A stretch of DNA of 64,000 bases from Nereocystis luetkeana. Lineage: Eukaryota; Sar; Phaeophyceae; Laminariales; Laminariaceae. The stretch's first letter is position 1. Every line of letters starts with the position of its first letter. This document shows, one piece after another, positions 35,327 through 45,200 of this stretch. Both the position numbers and the translations under genes were made by a program. Where the stretch lies: assembly GCA_031213475.1 (NCBI GenBank), contig JARUPZ010000011.1:2046001-2110000 (forward strand), given 5' to 3'. The notes beneath the pieces were generated by a model that ran no database searches, was not told where the DNA came from, and was given only the letters and a program-made list of their open reading frames with translations.

Positions 35327-35431
35327 TTACGGGGAACCATAGTAAATAGGACCTACGGTAAAGACAAAAACCTATACATGTGACCATTTTTACTAACAAT
35401 ATTTGGTCCTATTTACTATGGCCCCCCGTAA
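35327..35431. mobile_element. MITE-A copy 3
   Basis: 105 bp between TTACGGGGAACCATAGTAAA and CTATGGCCCCCCGTAA. The TA on its right is extended to TACCAGGTA (35432-35440). Confidence 0.9.
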
Positions 35432-36224
35432 TACCAGGTATGGGGGGCATATGTATGTAGTAAAAATCAAAACCCACGATGGACCCCAAAATAATATACC
35501 AGGTATCAGGTGTCCCCCTACAGTACGTTTAAACAACCATCTTTGGTTTTGATTATTAATACAAATGGTATGATATTCTCGCGTAATAGAAATGATTAAT
35601 ACGATCTGTTCGCGTAGTAGAAATGTGTATTCCAATTCTCGTGACATCGTAAACACTGTATCGCAGAAATGGGAAGTTCAGCATTCTACTACAGCAGTAC
35701 GCTCCTGCTACAACTGCTTCGCTTCGGCTGCGCACTTGTGTGCTCGTTTAATACCATCATACCATCATATCATCATATCCACTTACCTATCAGTGATGTA
35801 GTTGTCTACCCGTTTTGTTTCTTCAGGACATACCAGGTAGTGGCTTATTGGCGAAGAGCGTCCGATTGAAACGTAAAAACCCTACCAATAGACTGCTGAT
35901 GTACCCGTTGTTCAGTATGCAGCAGTAAGTAGTATTCATGTCGTATTACGACCAAGCTTACAAAGATAAGAGCTTTGAGGACATTTTCGTTCCCACAATA
36001 GCTGACTTTCTATTTTATTGCATTCAAAAATTGTACGAGGCAGGGAGCGCTTGTAGACGCAGCCCTGTGGGAGAATTCCACAGGTCTACTTGCCGACACT
36101 CCCAAAGAGTTATATTTACCGACACTGCTGCCCTGAACCCACGCCGACCTGATCCCGCCCGGACCTGAGCCGTAGAAACTAACGATGGGTATAACTGCGA
36201 GCGAAATGTTATCAATATTAAAAC

Positions 36225-36300
36225 CACTCTGGTAGCAAATGTTAGGACAGGTTGATCTTCATATTAATCTTTAAAAGGGCCTTATATTTCCGACCTAAGT
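36225..36300. mobile_element. MITE-C copy 1
   Basis: CACTCTGGTAGCAAATGTTA faces CCTTATATTTCCGACC. About 76 bp; weak copy of the family at 47669 and 50158. Confidence 0.55.
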
Positions 36301-37059
36301 TGCATCAATAGTTTTTCATTTTGACGCCGCCGAAAAAAAAAGGACCCCTTTTCAGAATGCCTAAAGCCTGAATGAAGCCTCCGCCGGATCGGTCGCCACT
36401 AAATGTGACAAATGGTTTCCCAAAAACAAAACGGAGACACGCGTTTTTAAGGGTGGCGTTTTTCCAGCTGCTGCCTCAGCTATCACTGACGCTCTCGCCG
36501 CCGCTGTCGCCGCCGCCTTCTCGCGGCAGCTGCCGCCGCTGTAGGTGCTGCTGCTGCTGCTACCGCTGCTGTTACGGCTTTCTTTTTTCTTTCTTCTCAG
36601 CTCTTCTCAGATGTTTTTTCCCTGTTTTTCGCGTTCTTCCAAGCAGTAATACCACGCACTCTCTAGTGACCCCAGACAGACCACTACGAATATAGTTTTT
36701 TTGATGAGGCTGACAACGCAAACAGCTTGACGACTGCAGTTACAAGCATCCTGTTGCGCGAATTCGTACCGACAGCTGTACAGCTAAACCATATTTGGCC
36801 GCCGACAGGGCCGACTTGACGTCCTGATGCTACATGGGCGACGCATACCCTTTTTTTTAGGGTCATGACGCATAGCCCCGATCCCACGCCATTCGATTCC
36901 TCCAGAATCGAGGGTTTCCACCAAATGGCCACATACATCATAATCAGGAACAACGCTGACGACAGCTATTGTTGTGACGATGGACTTGATCAAGGCGATA
37001 TATCATATACTGCTTTACATATAATATGATGCACCAACGGCGTGTACCTACGACTTGTA
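36301..37059. other. Intergenic
   Basis: A (CTG/CCG)-rich stretch at 36480-36575. No gene supported. Confidence 0.4.
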
Positions 37060-37164
37060 TTACGGGGGACCATAGTAAATAGGACCGAATTGTGTTAGTA
37101 AAAATAGCTAAAAATATAGGTTTTTGTTTGTACCGTAGGTCCTATTTAATATGGTCCCCCGTAA
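37060..37164. mobile_element. MITE-A copy 4, inverted centre
   Basis: Same TIRs; the inner segment is in the opposite orientation (GTTAGTAAAAATAGC on plus), showing insertion in reverse orientation. Confidence 0.9.
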
Positions 37165-37198
37165 TAGTATATTCCTGGTGGGATTATTTCCCCCCATT

Positions 37199-37297
37199 GT
37201 TGACCCTTTTAGGAATGCAGTCCCGTTTTGGGGACAAATTACTGAGAATTTGACTGGTCTGTCTCCCAGAACGGGACTGCAGTCCTAAAAGTGTTGA
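37199..37297. mobile_element. MITE-B copy 4
   Basis: TTGACCCTTTTAGGAATGCA and GTCCCGTTTTGGGGACAAAT face AACGGGACTGCAGTCCTAAA, ending in GTGTTGA. Confidence 0.85.
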
Positions 37298-37511
37298 ACA
37301 GTCTTTGTGTGCCGTGACAAAGTGACGAGGCGACAGAACAGCATCACCCACCAGCAGGTATCAACATACCCCTGGCATACATCATCCGTGCGCACAGATC
37401 ACAAATCTGGTGGTGCGCGTCCAACACTCAGATATAACAGATAAGTTTTACGTTGAAACTGATTGTTGTTTGGTGTTGGTTTTGGGTTTTATGTTCAAAC
37501 CCTCGTGTACT

Positions 37512-37649
37512 TCGATTGGTAGCAACCCGCATGTACCGGTACATAAGGGATTCTTAGTGGCATGTTCTTATGAGTACCAGAGGCAACCCGCGTGTACCGG
37601 TACATACGTAGGGGATTCTTAGTGGAATGTTCTTGTGAGTACCAGAGGA
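37512..37649. repeat. Tandem duplication, about 70 bp unit
   Basis: GCAACCCGCATGTACCGGTA, CATAAGGGATTCTTAGTGG and ATGTTCTTATGAGTACCAGA recur once with few changes. Confidence 0.85.
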
Positions 37650-37743
37650 GCCAGCTATGGCTCTAAATTCCGATTTTTGAATTATTATTATTTTCTTTTT
37701 TTCTTTTTCGTCCCATGTGTTGTCCTCGTCCTACCTCTCCGGC

Positions 37744-37915
37744 TACCTCCCTTTCGTGACTCAGGTATTTTATTAATAGTTTAGTCACATAATAGGCACT
37801 CATCCCCTCTTGCTATACGCGCACCTTCAGTTCTATCGCGAGTGGCAATATGTGCCCTCATCGACTCGCGCCGAATCGTCCCTATAATAGTCCGGAGACA
37901 TGTCAAGCAAGGCGG
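37744..37915 (-). mobile_element. SINE-A-related body, very diverged
   Basis: Plus strand shows GTCACATAATAGGCACTCAT, then TCGCGAG, then TCATCGACTCGCGCCGAAT in SINE-A reverse order. TATTAATA at 37771-37778 lies in it. Confidence 0.5.
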
Positions 37916-39097
37916 AACGCGCGCCGTCAAGGGTGTAGGGCCGAGTTTTTCACACTTAAACCTAGTAGTTTGGTGTCAGTCAAGGCATACCAAGACAAAC
38001 TTGCTGTCTGTCAAGGGGTGAAAGTGCTGTCTCCTGACATATTTTAATACACACGCTGCTATATGCACTACGCTACGTGCTTAGTACCTGACAGTCCATT
38101 TGTGCGTAAAATAGATTTTTAAGACAGGAGTCGAAAGTATTTATGTGGCGCATACCGTGGGTTCTTCGTTAATTGCAAGGAGCCAGCACGCTATCGACAC
38201 TACTATTGCAACAGAACATACTATTACTACTAATGTACCTGGTATGTATTGATAGTACTCAGAACCAAAATATGGTTACGTGAACATACTGCCGTAGGAG
38301 ATATCTACTTTTTGGGTACATCGTGGGTTCGGTGTACAAAGTATCATACGTACCTGGTACTACTATTTTTTACTGCTGTGTGTTACTATAATATGTCTTG
38401 GTATATACAACTTTAATCGGAAATATAAGGAACGATTTGTACTTGTATTACTGTCTAAAATATCCTTACATTTGCGATCACAGTGGTATTACTATGCCCC
38501 CCCCCCCGTAATACGATGTACAAGCACAACAAGGCGTACACGCAGCTCGCGAAGAGCGCAATTTCCTAATTTCCATTTTCGTGCAGTTGGTTGAGACATG
38601 ATGTAAACTTCTGCCTCCAAGCCTTTCTGGGAAGACTCACGTGATATGGTACCTGAAGTACGGTCATATAATACACGAATACATGCGAAATACCAGGTAT
38701 GGCATCGCACCAGCTACCATGTACCATGTACCAGTTAGGAGGTAACACGCAAGGTGACACACCGTCTAGTTGCATTAAAAAAAGCCTGGTACAGACGATT
38801 TTTTTTAGCCGATTTCCTCCAAAACAAAGGCGGCACACCCCAACGTAAATACCTGGCACGATTTTGCGATCGTACACAACTAAAAACAAGACTCTAAATA
38901 GAAAGACCCAACCGCAAAAAATCGGAGACCTAGACGGCAGTTGACAGCAGTAGAAGGAGGAGGGTAAGAAATTGAATAATGTGTGCACGCCCGTTTATAG
39001 TCATTTATATTTGTATTTGTATTTTTCGTCGTTATGCATACTGGTATATATATACACAGCAGTAGTACATTTTTTTTATCGTCAATTTCACTGTCCA
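37916..39097. other. Intergenic
   Basis: Contains MITE-C copy 2 (38411-38484, AATCGGAAATATAAGGAACG facing TATCCTTACATTTGCGATC). A stub at 38497-38515, (C)11 followed by GTAATAC, may be the end of a lost MITE-A. No gene supported. Confidence 0.45.
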
Positions 39098-39370
39098 GCT
39101 TAACTCGTAGAAGGTTTTACCCTCAGCGATCTTCTGGGCAAGCCGTGGTCGCAGGTGTCGTCCCTTCTTCCCCCCGGTACGTGCCATCATTTTTTTGTCG
39201 CGCATAGGGATCGTCGATTTTCATCGAATGTTGCCAACTCACGCTCTCGCGCTTTCGGCCATTAAATTTTCATGCAAGAAAGGTCCTCACGTGTATGCGC
39301 TCGGTGAGACTTGCACCCACGAAATTCACTTAGCAGGCACGCGGACCGCCTACCAAGCCACCGGGGACGG
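39098..39370 (-). mobile_element. SINE-B copy 2
   Basis: Minus strand begins with GGTGGCTTGGTAGGCGGTCC. The T-arm GTGGGTGCAAGTCTCAC (5-bp stem with one G-T pair) carries the B box. The body matches 20779-21069. Confidence 0.78.
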
Positions 39371-40172
39371 TATGAGATAATATTAATAGTACTTTCCAGG
39401 GTTAGACCGGGATTTTTGGAAGGCGGCCTGTGGTGCAGCCCCCCGCCAGCAGGACCCAGAGAACCCCCGGAGGGGGCCCGCCGGAGGCCAAAAAATAAAA
39501 AAATCTAGGTACATACTGGTATGTAATCTAATGCATAAATATACTCGAAAGGTGCGTCTTGCCCGCTCTTTCCACCCTCTGGTAATAGGCAGGTACCAGG
39601 CTTGTGGTAGCAATAAGTGCGAGCAGACAAGCACAAAGTCGTGATATGTGTGAAGATAAGAACGCATATATAATATACAAGCATGTATGATGTCTTCGGT
39701 CGACGAAAATAAAAAATAAAAAAACTGCGAAGAACAGGACTCCATTTTCTTTTTTTCGCTGCAGAGGCGAAAAATTAAGCCGCACTGGCCTGCGGCGAAA
39801 AAGTGTGCGGTCCTCAAAAATGCAAGTGCGGCACGCGGCACAATGCTTCCAGCGCATGGTTCGCTAAGCGGAGTTCTGACGAAATAAAATGCGCCGGCGC
39901 GCACCGCAACACCCCCCAATCATTCTTACCCTGGTGGAGAAAATCGCCTCGGGACTTCGTCCGTGCATTATCTTGCTTGTTACCTGGTACCTGGTATATC
40001 TTACCAGGTACAGTAGGTACTGCTGTTGTCATGTTAGTTAAGCAGTACCGTGACTTGTGGATGCCAGCCGTAGTGGATACCCATTCTAAGACCACCCCGT
40101 GACAAGCCGATACATGTCGCACTTTTCAGGGTGGGCTGATGTGATGATATCACGTCCCAGTAACTCTACCGT
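39371..40172. other. Intergenic
   Basis: A GC-rich patch at 39420-39495 (CCCCCGGAGGGGGCCCGCCG) resembles 41955-42005. TACCWGGTA cluster at 39980-40008. No gene supported. Confidence 0.4.
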
Positions 40173-40410
40173 ATAACACGCAAGATAGCACACCCCCTCG
40201 GCCCTCGGACGATGTTCAAAGCTGGGTTTCTCGACAACGGTGAGGGCGTACTGAATACCCCGAGCGATGCGTCTATCTATGCAAACTTTTCGATTAAATC
40301 TTTCCAGAGCTGCCATTTTCGTTATGTGTGCCCCACCTTAAGACATGTTTTGGAGGAAACCGGCCTGGAAAATAGTGCGAGAGGGTGTGTGTGTAGTATC
40401 TTGCGTGTTG
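40173..40410. mobile_element. Element F copy 1, TIR element
   Basis: Left TIR AACACGCAAGATAGCACACC, right TIR GTGTAGTATCTTGCGTGTT. Interior words (GATGCGTCTATCTATG, CCATTTTCG) recur reversed at 62925-63142 and more loosely at 52266-52492. Confidence 0.72.
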
Positions 40411-40776
40411 CCGGTATACGGTGGTAGTCGGCAATATGGTTGTAGCTCTGCTGCGCATCGGAGTCGAGGCAGGTTGGGATTATTTCCCCCCTCGATACTA
40501 GGTCCCTTGGGCCCGACTCCGCCCACTTGTAGTGGAAATCCCAGTAGGCGGGAATGAGCATACGATCACCAGCGGAGAAATTGCACGTAATTGAACGTAC
40601 GTGTAAGGTTGTTTGAGATTGCACGTATGTTTTTATACCACCTGGCACCCTGTTGCCATCCTTGGTACTTTGGCCCCGTAGTGGGCCCATCCCGCTATTA
40701 ATAGGCAAAAATATACCTGGTATTCCAGTAAACACCTGTTTTGCACTGCCCACAAAAACAGCTGATACTCACCAAA

Positions 40777-41163
40777 AGTCGCGATAACACAGACATTGGA
40801 AGCACGGTTGGCGCCGTTTTTTTCTGAGGACTTTTCGTTTGTCTGCAAAACCGTGTTCGTACGAGTAAGTCCCTCCTTCTCGTTCAACAGCAGAAAAAAA
40901 ATACTTGACTACAGTACAAGAGACTGAAAGTTCAAGCGCCTGGAACCACATTTTAACTTCAGCGACGAGGTCCGCCCCGAAGGAGGACACGGGACGCGCT
41001 GTCGCTTTGGCACACTCACGGGATTTCACCAAGGAGCTCATATCTGCCCTGCCAAATTTTGGCTCGATGGAAACGTTCGGAGCTAAACGTAGAACAGACA
41101 AACGAAATGTCCTCAGGAAAAAACGGCGACAGACGTGCTTCAAATGTCTTTGTTGTCGGGTTT
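40777..41163. mobile_element. TIR element with about 65-bp arms
   Basis: 40783-40842 and 41093-41160 are inverted repeats: AGCACGGTTGGCGCCGTTTT and GAGGACTTTTCGTTTGTCTG against CAGACAAACGAAATGTCCTC and AAAACGGCGACAGACGTGCT. The roughly 250-bp interior is open in plus (SAWNHILTSATRSAPKEDTG, then HSRDFTKELISALPNFGSME) with a more codon-like composition than its surroundings. It may be a captured host gene fragment. Confidence 0.75.
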
Positions 41164-41469
41164 TTGTTGTTGTGTGTTTGCGCGCAGTGCAACACAGGTT
41201 TTTAAGGCTGAATCTTATGAGAGCCGAAACCGGAAGACAGAAGTGGCTTGCACTTCTGTTTTTCGTATGGCCCTTATTTGTATATATCGAGTTTCGTCTT
41301 TTCCTATCTTACGGTGTTTTGTGTAAGCATGCCGGGGTTTCGTTTTAGTTTGAGTTGGGAGGGCGTTGAAGGGAGGATTTGTCGCAATATTTGAATACGG
41401 CAGACACACAGCAGCAGTACACGGCACCCACGCATCCTGTTTGGTACCCGCCGAGTACGAGTATCATGG

Positions 41470-41645
41470 GGCTTGTTTTCGCAGGCTCGAGCTTCCTGGA
41501 CTGGGTCGACTTCCTTCGACGAAGGGTCCTCAAGCTTGGCAGTCTGCTGCAGCATCGACGAGCAGTGCGTTGACATTGCAGAAGTCAAGCACACATCGAC
41601 AACCGCCAAGAGCATGCGGTGTACCGGTAGTCGGTTGTTCGCCAT
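41470..41645 (-). CDS. Exon-like fragment, function unknown
   Basis: The minus ATG at 41644 opens MANNRLPVHRMLLAVVDVCL, then TSAMSTHCSSMLQQTAKLED. Its codons are moderately GC-ending. The plus strand is also open. No splice partners or homology recognised. Confidence 0.15.
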
Positions 41646-42159
41646 CACCAGAGCTTGGAGTCTCTAGCTACAGCTGTATGTCGGGATTCCGTGTCAGAGA
41701 TACCGAGAGAGTACTATAGCAGTACAAGTATTAGGCCCGCCACGTTATGCCTCCTGGGTGGGGTTCAAAACCTCAGTTTCGGCCAGCTGTGGGACCGTAC
41801 AGAACTGGTGTCTGGTTTCGTCTGGCCAGGTAATCCAGAAATATTTCAGGGATTTCTGTTTTTTTTCCATCGACGGATCTGGTTTGAAATTCTTCCTGGA
41901 TCTCTGTACATACCCTGTTATGTTTTCCGGTTTCGGCTCTCTTAAGAGTCAGCCTGAACAGCCCTCCGCGGGAGCCGCCGGAGGCCCTCCCGCCGGAGGC
42001 CCACCTGGCACCCTGATCACATCGTAGGCCATACGTATCTACAACAACTCCTGTTATACTCGCAACTGCTGTATTAAATTTACTGTACGCGCAAATCTGG
42101 AGAGCTTTGTTTTATCTTTCCCATTCGCTCTTCTGAAAGCCTTTCGATTTTTCTCTGTT

Positions 42160-42340
42160 TCATGAAATGTGTATGCCGTGCCTGTCGTACCCTGATTGCA
42201 TTGTCTCTTACTGTCGTGCTCTGTCGTATTAATAGTTCTGTGACCACCGATCTTGTACCTACCTAGGATTGAAGAATCGGCACGAATGTCGACAGGTGGA
42301 AAGGACGGTTCAATGTGAAGAGCATACACACACGTGCAAT
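42160..42340 (+). mobile_element. Disp-C core copy
   Basis: TGTGACCACCGATCTTGTAC, AGGATTGAAGAATCGGCACG and GTTCAATGTGAAGAGC. Contains TATTAATA (42227-42234) where sister copies have TA. Confidence 0.8.
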
Positions 42341-42599
42341 TTCTCCGCCTCTAGCATGTGGGCATATGTCTATTCCTATATATATTCCACGACGGCATTT
42401 TCACGGAGTGTGTGGTGGTGGACCAGCCCACCTTCCCGTACACTCCGTCCACCCCATTTTCACGGAACGTTCTACGAGACTGTTGTGCGTCGCGTCGCGC
42501 AACCATTCTCTGTACCAGGTGTATGGGTGTATCGCATCTCCTACGGAGGGGGGCACGACTTTCGTTCTCTTCTTTTCTCTCCTTTTCTTTACTTCCTCG

Positions 42600-42692
42600 T
42601 CTTTCGTTTTGTCTCTTTCAAAGTGTGTGTTGTTCACAGTAATAAGCCGATATTTCTACCCGTCGACATCCAACACACGCACTTCAATATTA
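42600..42692 (-). mobile_element. Disp-C core fragment, reverse
   Basis: TTTCTACCCGTCGACATCCA followed by ACACACGCAC is the reverse complement of the GTGCTGGATGTCGACGGGTA core. Confidence 0.55.
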
Positions 42693-42694
42693 GG

Positions 42695-42943
42695 TTCATT
42701 CTTATCGGAAAGCTTTTTTTCCATAATTTCCAAAGTTTGGAAATAATTGAAGATATGTATCAATATTCGGAGGCGTTCTGTCACTATTCGTGAAATTCTC
42801 CAGAACCAGAAATATCAAGTTCGTTAACATTCCAATGTTTGGAAAAAAATAAAGGAAAATATGGAAGATTGAAAAATTGCGCGAAAAAAATGTCGAAATT
42901 TTGGGGGGAAAAAAGCTAAAAAAAGCTCTCTCCGATAAGAATG
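42695..42943. mobile_element. MITE of about 250 bp with TIR ATTCTTATCGGA
   Basis: TTCATTCTTATCGGAAAGCT faces AGCTCTCTCCGATAAGAATG. The interior is AT-rich with sub-terminal A/T runs (TTTTTTTCC facing GGGGAAAAAA). No coding capacity. Confidence 0.78.
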
Positions 42944-43099
42944 GCCCTTAATAGTGCTGTCCGTGCTGGTACTTACTTTTCGTGTACGTTCGATCGCGTT
43001 CATGTTATTTCCCCTTTGTTATTTTTCCTTGTTACTTTTTTCCTTGGTTCTTTGTCTTGCTCTGTTTACAAGCAGTGGTGTTTTTTCTTATTTTTCTTC

Positions 43100-43515
43100 C
43101 TTTTCTTTCTTTTTTCCAGCTCGTTCTTTTTCAAGTGTTGGCCACCTCGCCTGCGGGGGGGGGGCACGACAGATTGTTTCTCCTAGATTTTGCTTTCATT
43201 TTTCTCTTTTTCTCTTTCGATTTGTCTACCTTGTTTTTGTTTTCTCTTTGATTGTTTCTTTTCGTTTCACTATTTCATAGATTGCGTATGTCGTGCCTGT
43301 CGTATCTAGTATGATGACATGGCTTTGCATTGCCCACTGCAGTGCATACTGCACACGTGGCAACGTAGTATCTCTGTGGCGTAGCTTTGTGACCACAGAA
43401 CTTGTACGAGTATCTCTTCTAGGATTGAAGAATCGGCACGGACACTGGGTGTGCTGGATGTCGACGGGTAGAAAGAACGGTTTAATGTGAAAACACACAC
43501 ACATGGGCATTGTCG
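43100..43515 (+). mobile_element. Disp-C copy with T-rich left part
   Basis: T-rich leader, GCCTGTCGTATCTAGTATGA, TTTGTGACCACAGAACTTGT, AGGATTGAAGAATCGGCACG, GTGCTGGATGTCGACGGGTA and GAACGGTTTAATGTGAAAAC. This is the best-preserved core. Confidence 0.82.
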
Positions 43516-43739
43516 CTGTCGTGCATACATACAGCAATATCATGGTACCACAGCAGTATGGGCTCGGCAACAAGAAACACCTAGTCTGGGCAAACCTGAT
43601 ATTCTTATTGGGGCGCCATCTTCAAACAACCTTCAGCATAGTATATTATATAGGATTTAGTGTGGAGTTCACCACTGAGCCGTATTTCTTAACCCAATTT
43701 TTTTTCCTTTCTCCAAAAAGTGTGCATTCTTTCTGGGCA

Positions 43740-43945
43740 CTTTCTTATTGGCGGACCTATGCTTTATGGGCATTGCATTGCCTACTATATCTATGTTTGC
43801 TGCGTTCCAATGTAGGATCTCTGCTGTGTCGTAGTTTTGTGACCTCAGAGTTTGTGTCTCTCTGGGATGAATAACCAGCACGGACATCCTGGGAAGTGCT
43901 GGATGTCGACGGGTAGAATGAACACACACCGCTGTCGTGTTGTCG
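43740..43945 (+). mobile_element. Disp-C core copy
   Basis: GCATTGCATTGCC, TTTTGTGACCTCAGAGTTTG and GTGCTGGATGTCGACGGGTA. Lacks the AACGGTTTAATG word. Confidence 0.75.
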
Positions 43946-44844
43946 TGTTTACCCACCCACCTGCCTCATACCGCACCAAGGGCTTTTACGAGATTCACAT
44001 GCGCCAACAAGAACAACAAAAAAGAGGGATGGGACGGATTTTGACCCGTGAGTTTTGGATATGGGTTTTTCTGAAACAGCTTCCACCAAAACACCCTACT
44101 CAGTGCTCAATGCTTCATGTTAGTATTAATAGTATTGCTGGTGTACAACAATTTAATGTTTGCAGTTCATATTTACCATTACGTACATGTTACAAGGATT
44201 GCCCTGGGCTTGGTAGTCGATCCATCTGTTACTCCTATAGCTCATAGGCAACACCTTCACATACACGTATAAATGTAGGTACCATGCAATTAGCACTCAA
44301 TCTGGCAATGACAAATGTGTGCGTGTGTATGTTCGCTCCCGAACGCCACCGGGCTTACTCGGAACACCGTGGCGTGCTTGATTCTATCGACTACAGCAGT
44401 ACACACCTATACACGACAGGTATTAAATAATATAAATACCAGGTATCGATAATATTTAATACAAAGTGGATACAAGGTCCCCTTCCCCTGTCATCATATA
44501 TACATACATATATCGTACATATATAATATACCAGGTATATCTATATTGCACCGCCTCTTTACACGAGTTCAAGGTCACCAGAGGTCCCTCAGTTCGTGCG
44601 GTGAAGGTCCGAGGCACCAACCCACCTACTGTAGATATGCCCTCCATACCAAACCCACACTAACGAGAACCTGGCGGGGGCTCTGCCCCACAATAATAAT
44701 ACGGCGTCTTTACATTTACTTCAATTTTAGGATTTGTATGACATCACCAGACGGAGATTAATTCCTAGATTTTGCGCCAGCCTTGAAAATAAAGGAAAGC
44801 GACAGACCGTCCTGTAAAACCGACGAGAGGTGAGCGCCCCTCCC
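43946..44844. other. Intergenic, upstream of the transporter gene
   Basis: No convincing promoter element. TACCAGGTA near 44445 and 44529, TATTAATA at 44123. A GGCGGGGGCTCTGCCCCA hairpin lies at 44674-44691. Confidence 0.4.
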
Positions 44845-45200
44845 CCCTCCCAACGCTAGATATATGCACAGCGCACGCATCCGCAGCGGAAACCCCTGCG
44901 CCAACGGCTTCCATCGCCGCAGCAGCCGACACCGATGGGTTGGATGCGTCGATTTTAACGCCCTCACCCCGCTCACCCCCTCCCACTCGTAATGATGATT
45001 ACTTGCACAGCACGCGCCTCCATAGCGGAACTCCCCCGCACAATCTCTTGCATCGTGTACAATTGGTCGAGAGCGTCCAATTTGACGCCTCCACCGCCCC
45101 CCTTTCCCCACTCGCAATGCTGGATACGTGTACAATGCACGCCTCTGCAGCGGAACTCCCCGCGACAACGGCTTCCATCGTCGTAGGAGCCGACACCAAA
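44845..45200. repeat. Triplicated segment spanning the transporter start codon
   Basis: Three imperfect units begin near 44854, 44988 and 45113 (spacing about 134 and 125 bp). Shared words are TGCACAGC-CACGC, CTCCGCAGCGGAA, CGGCTTCCATCG and GCCGACACC. Only the third unit supplies an ATG (45117) in frame with the transporter. The second unit has ATGs (44992, 44995) in another frame, opening an out-of-frame uORF that ends at 45186, past the start codon. Confidence 0.82.
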
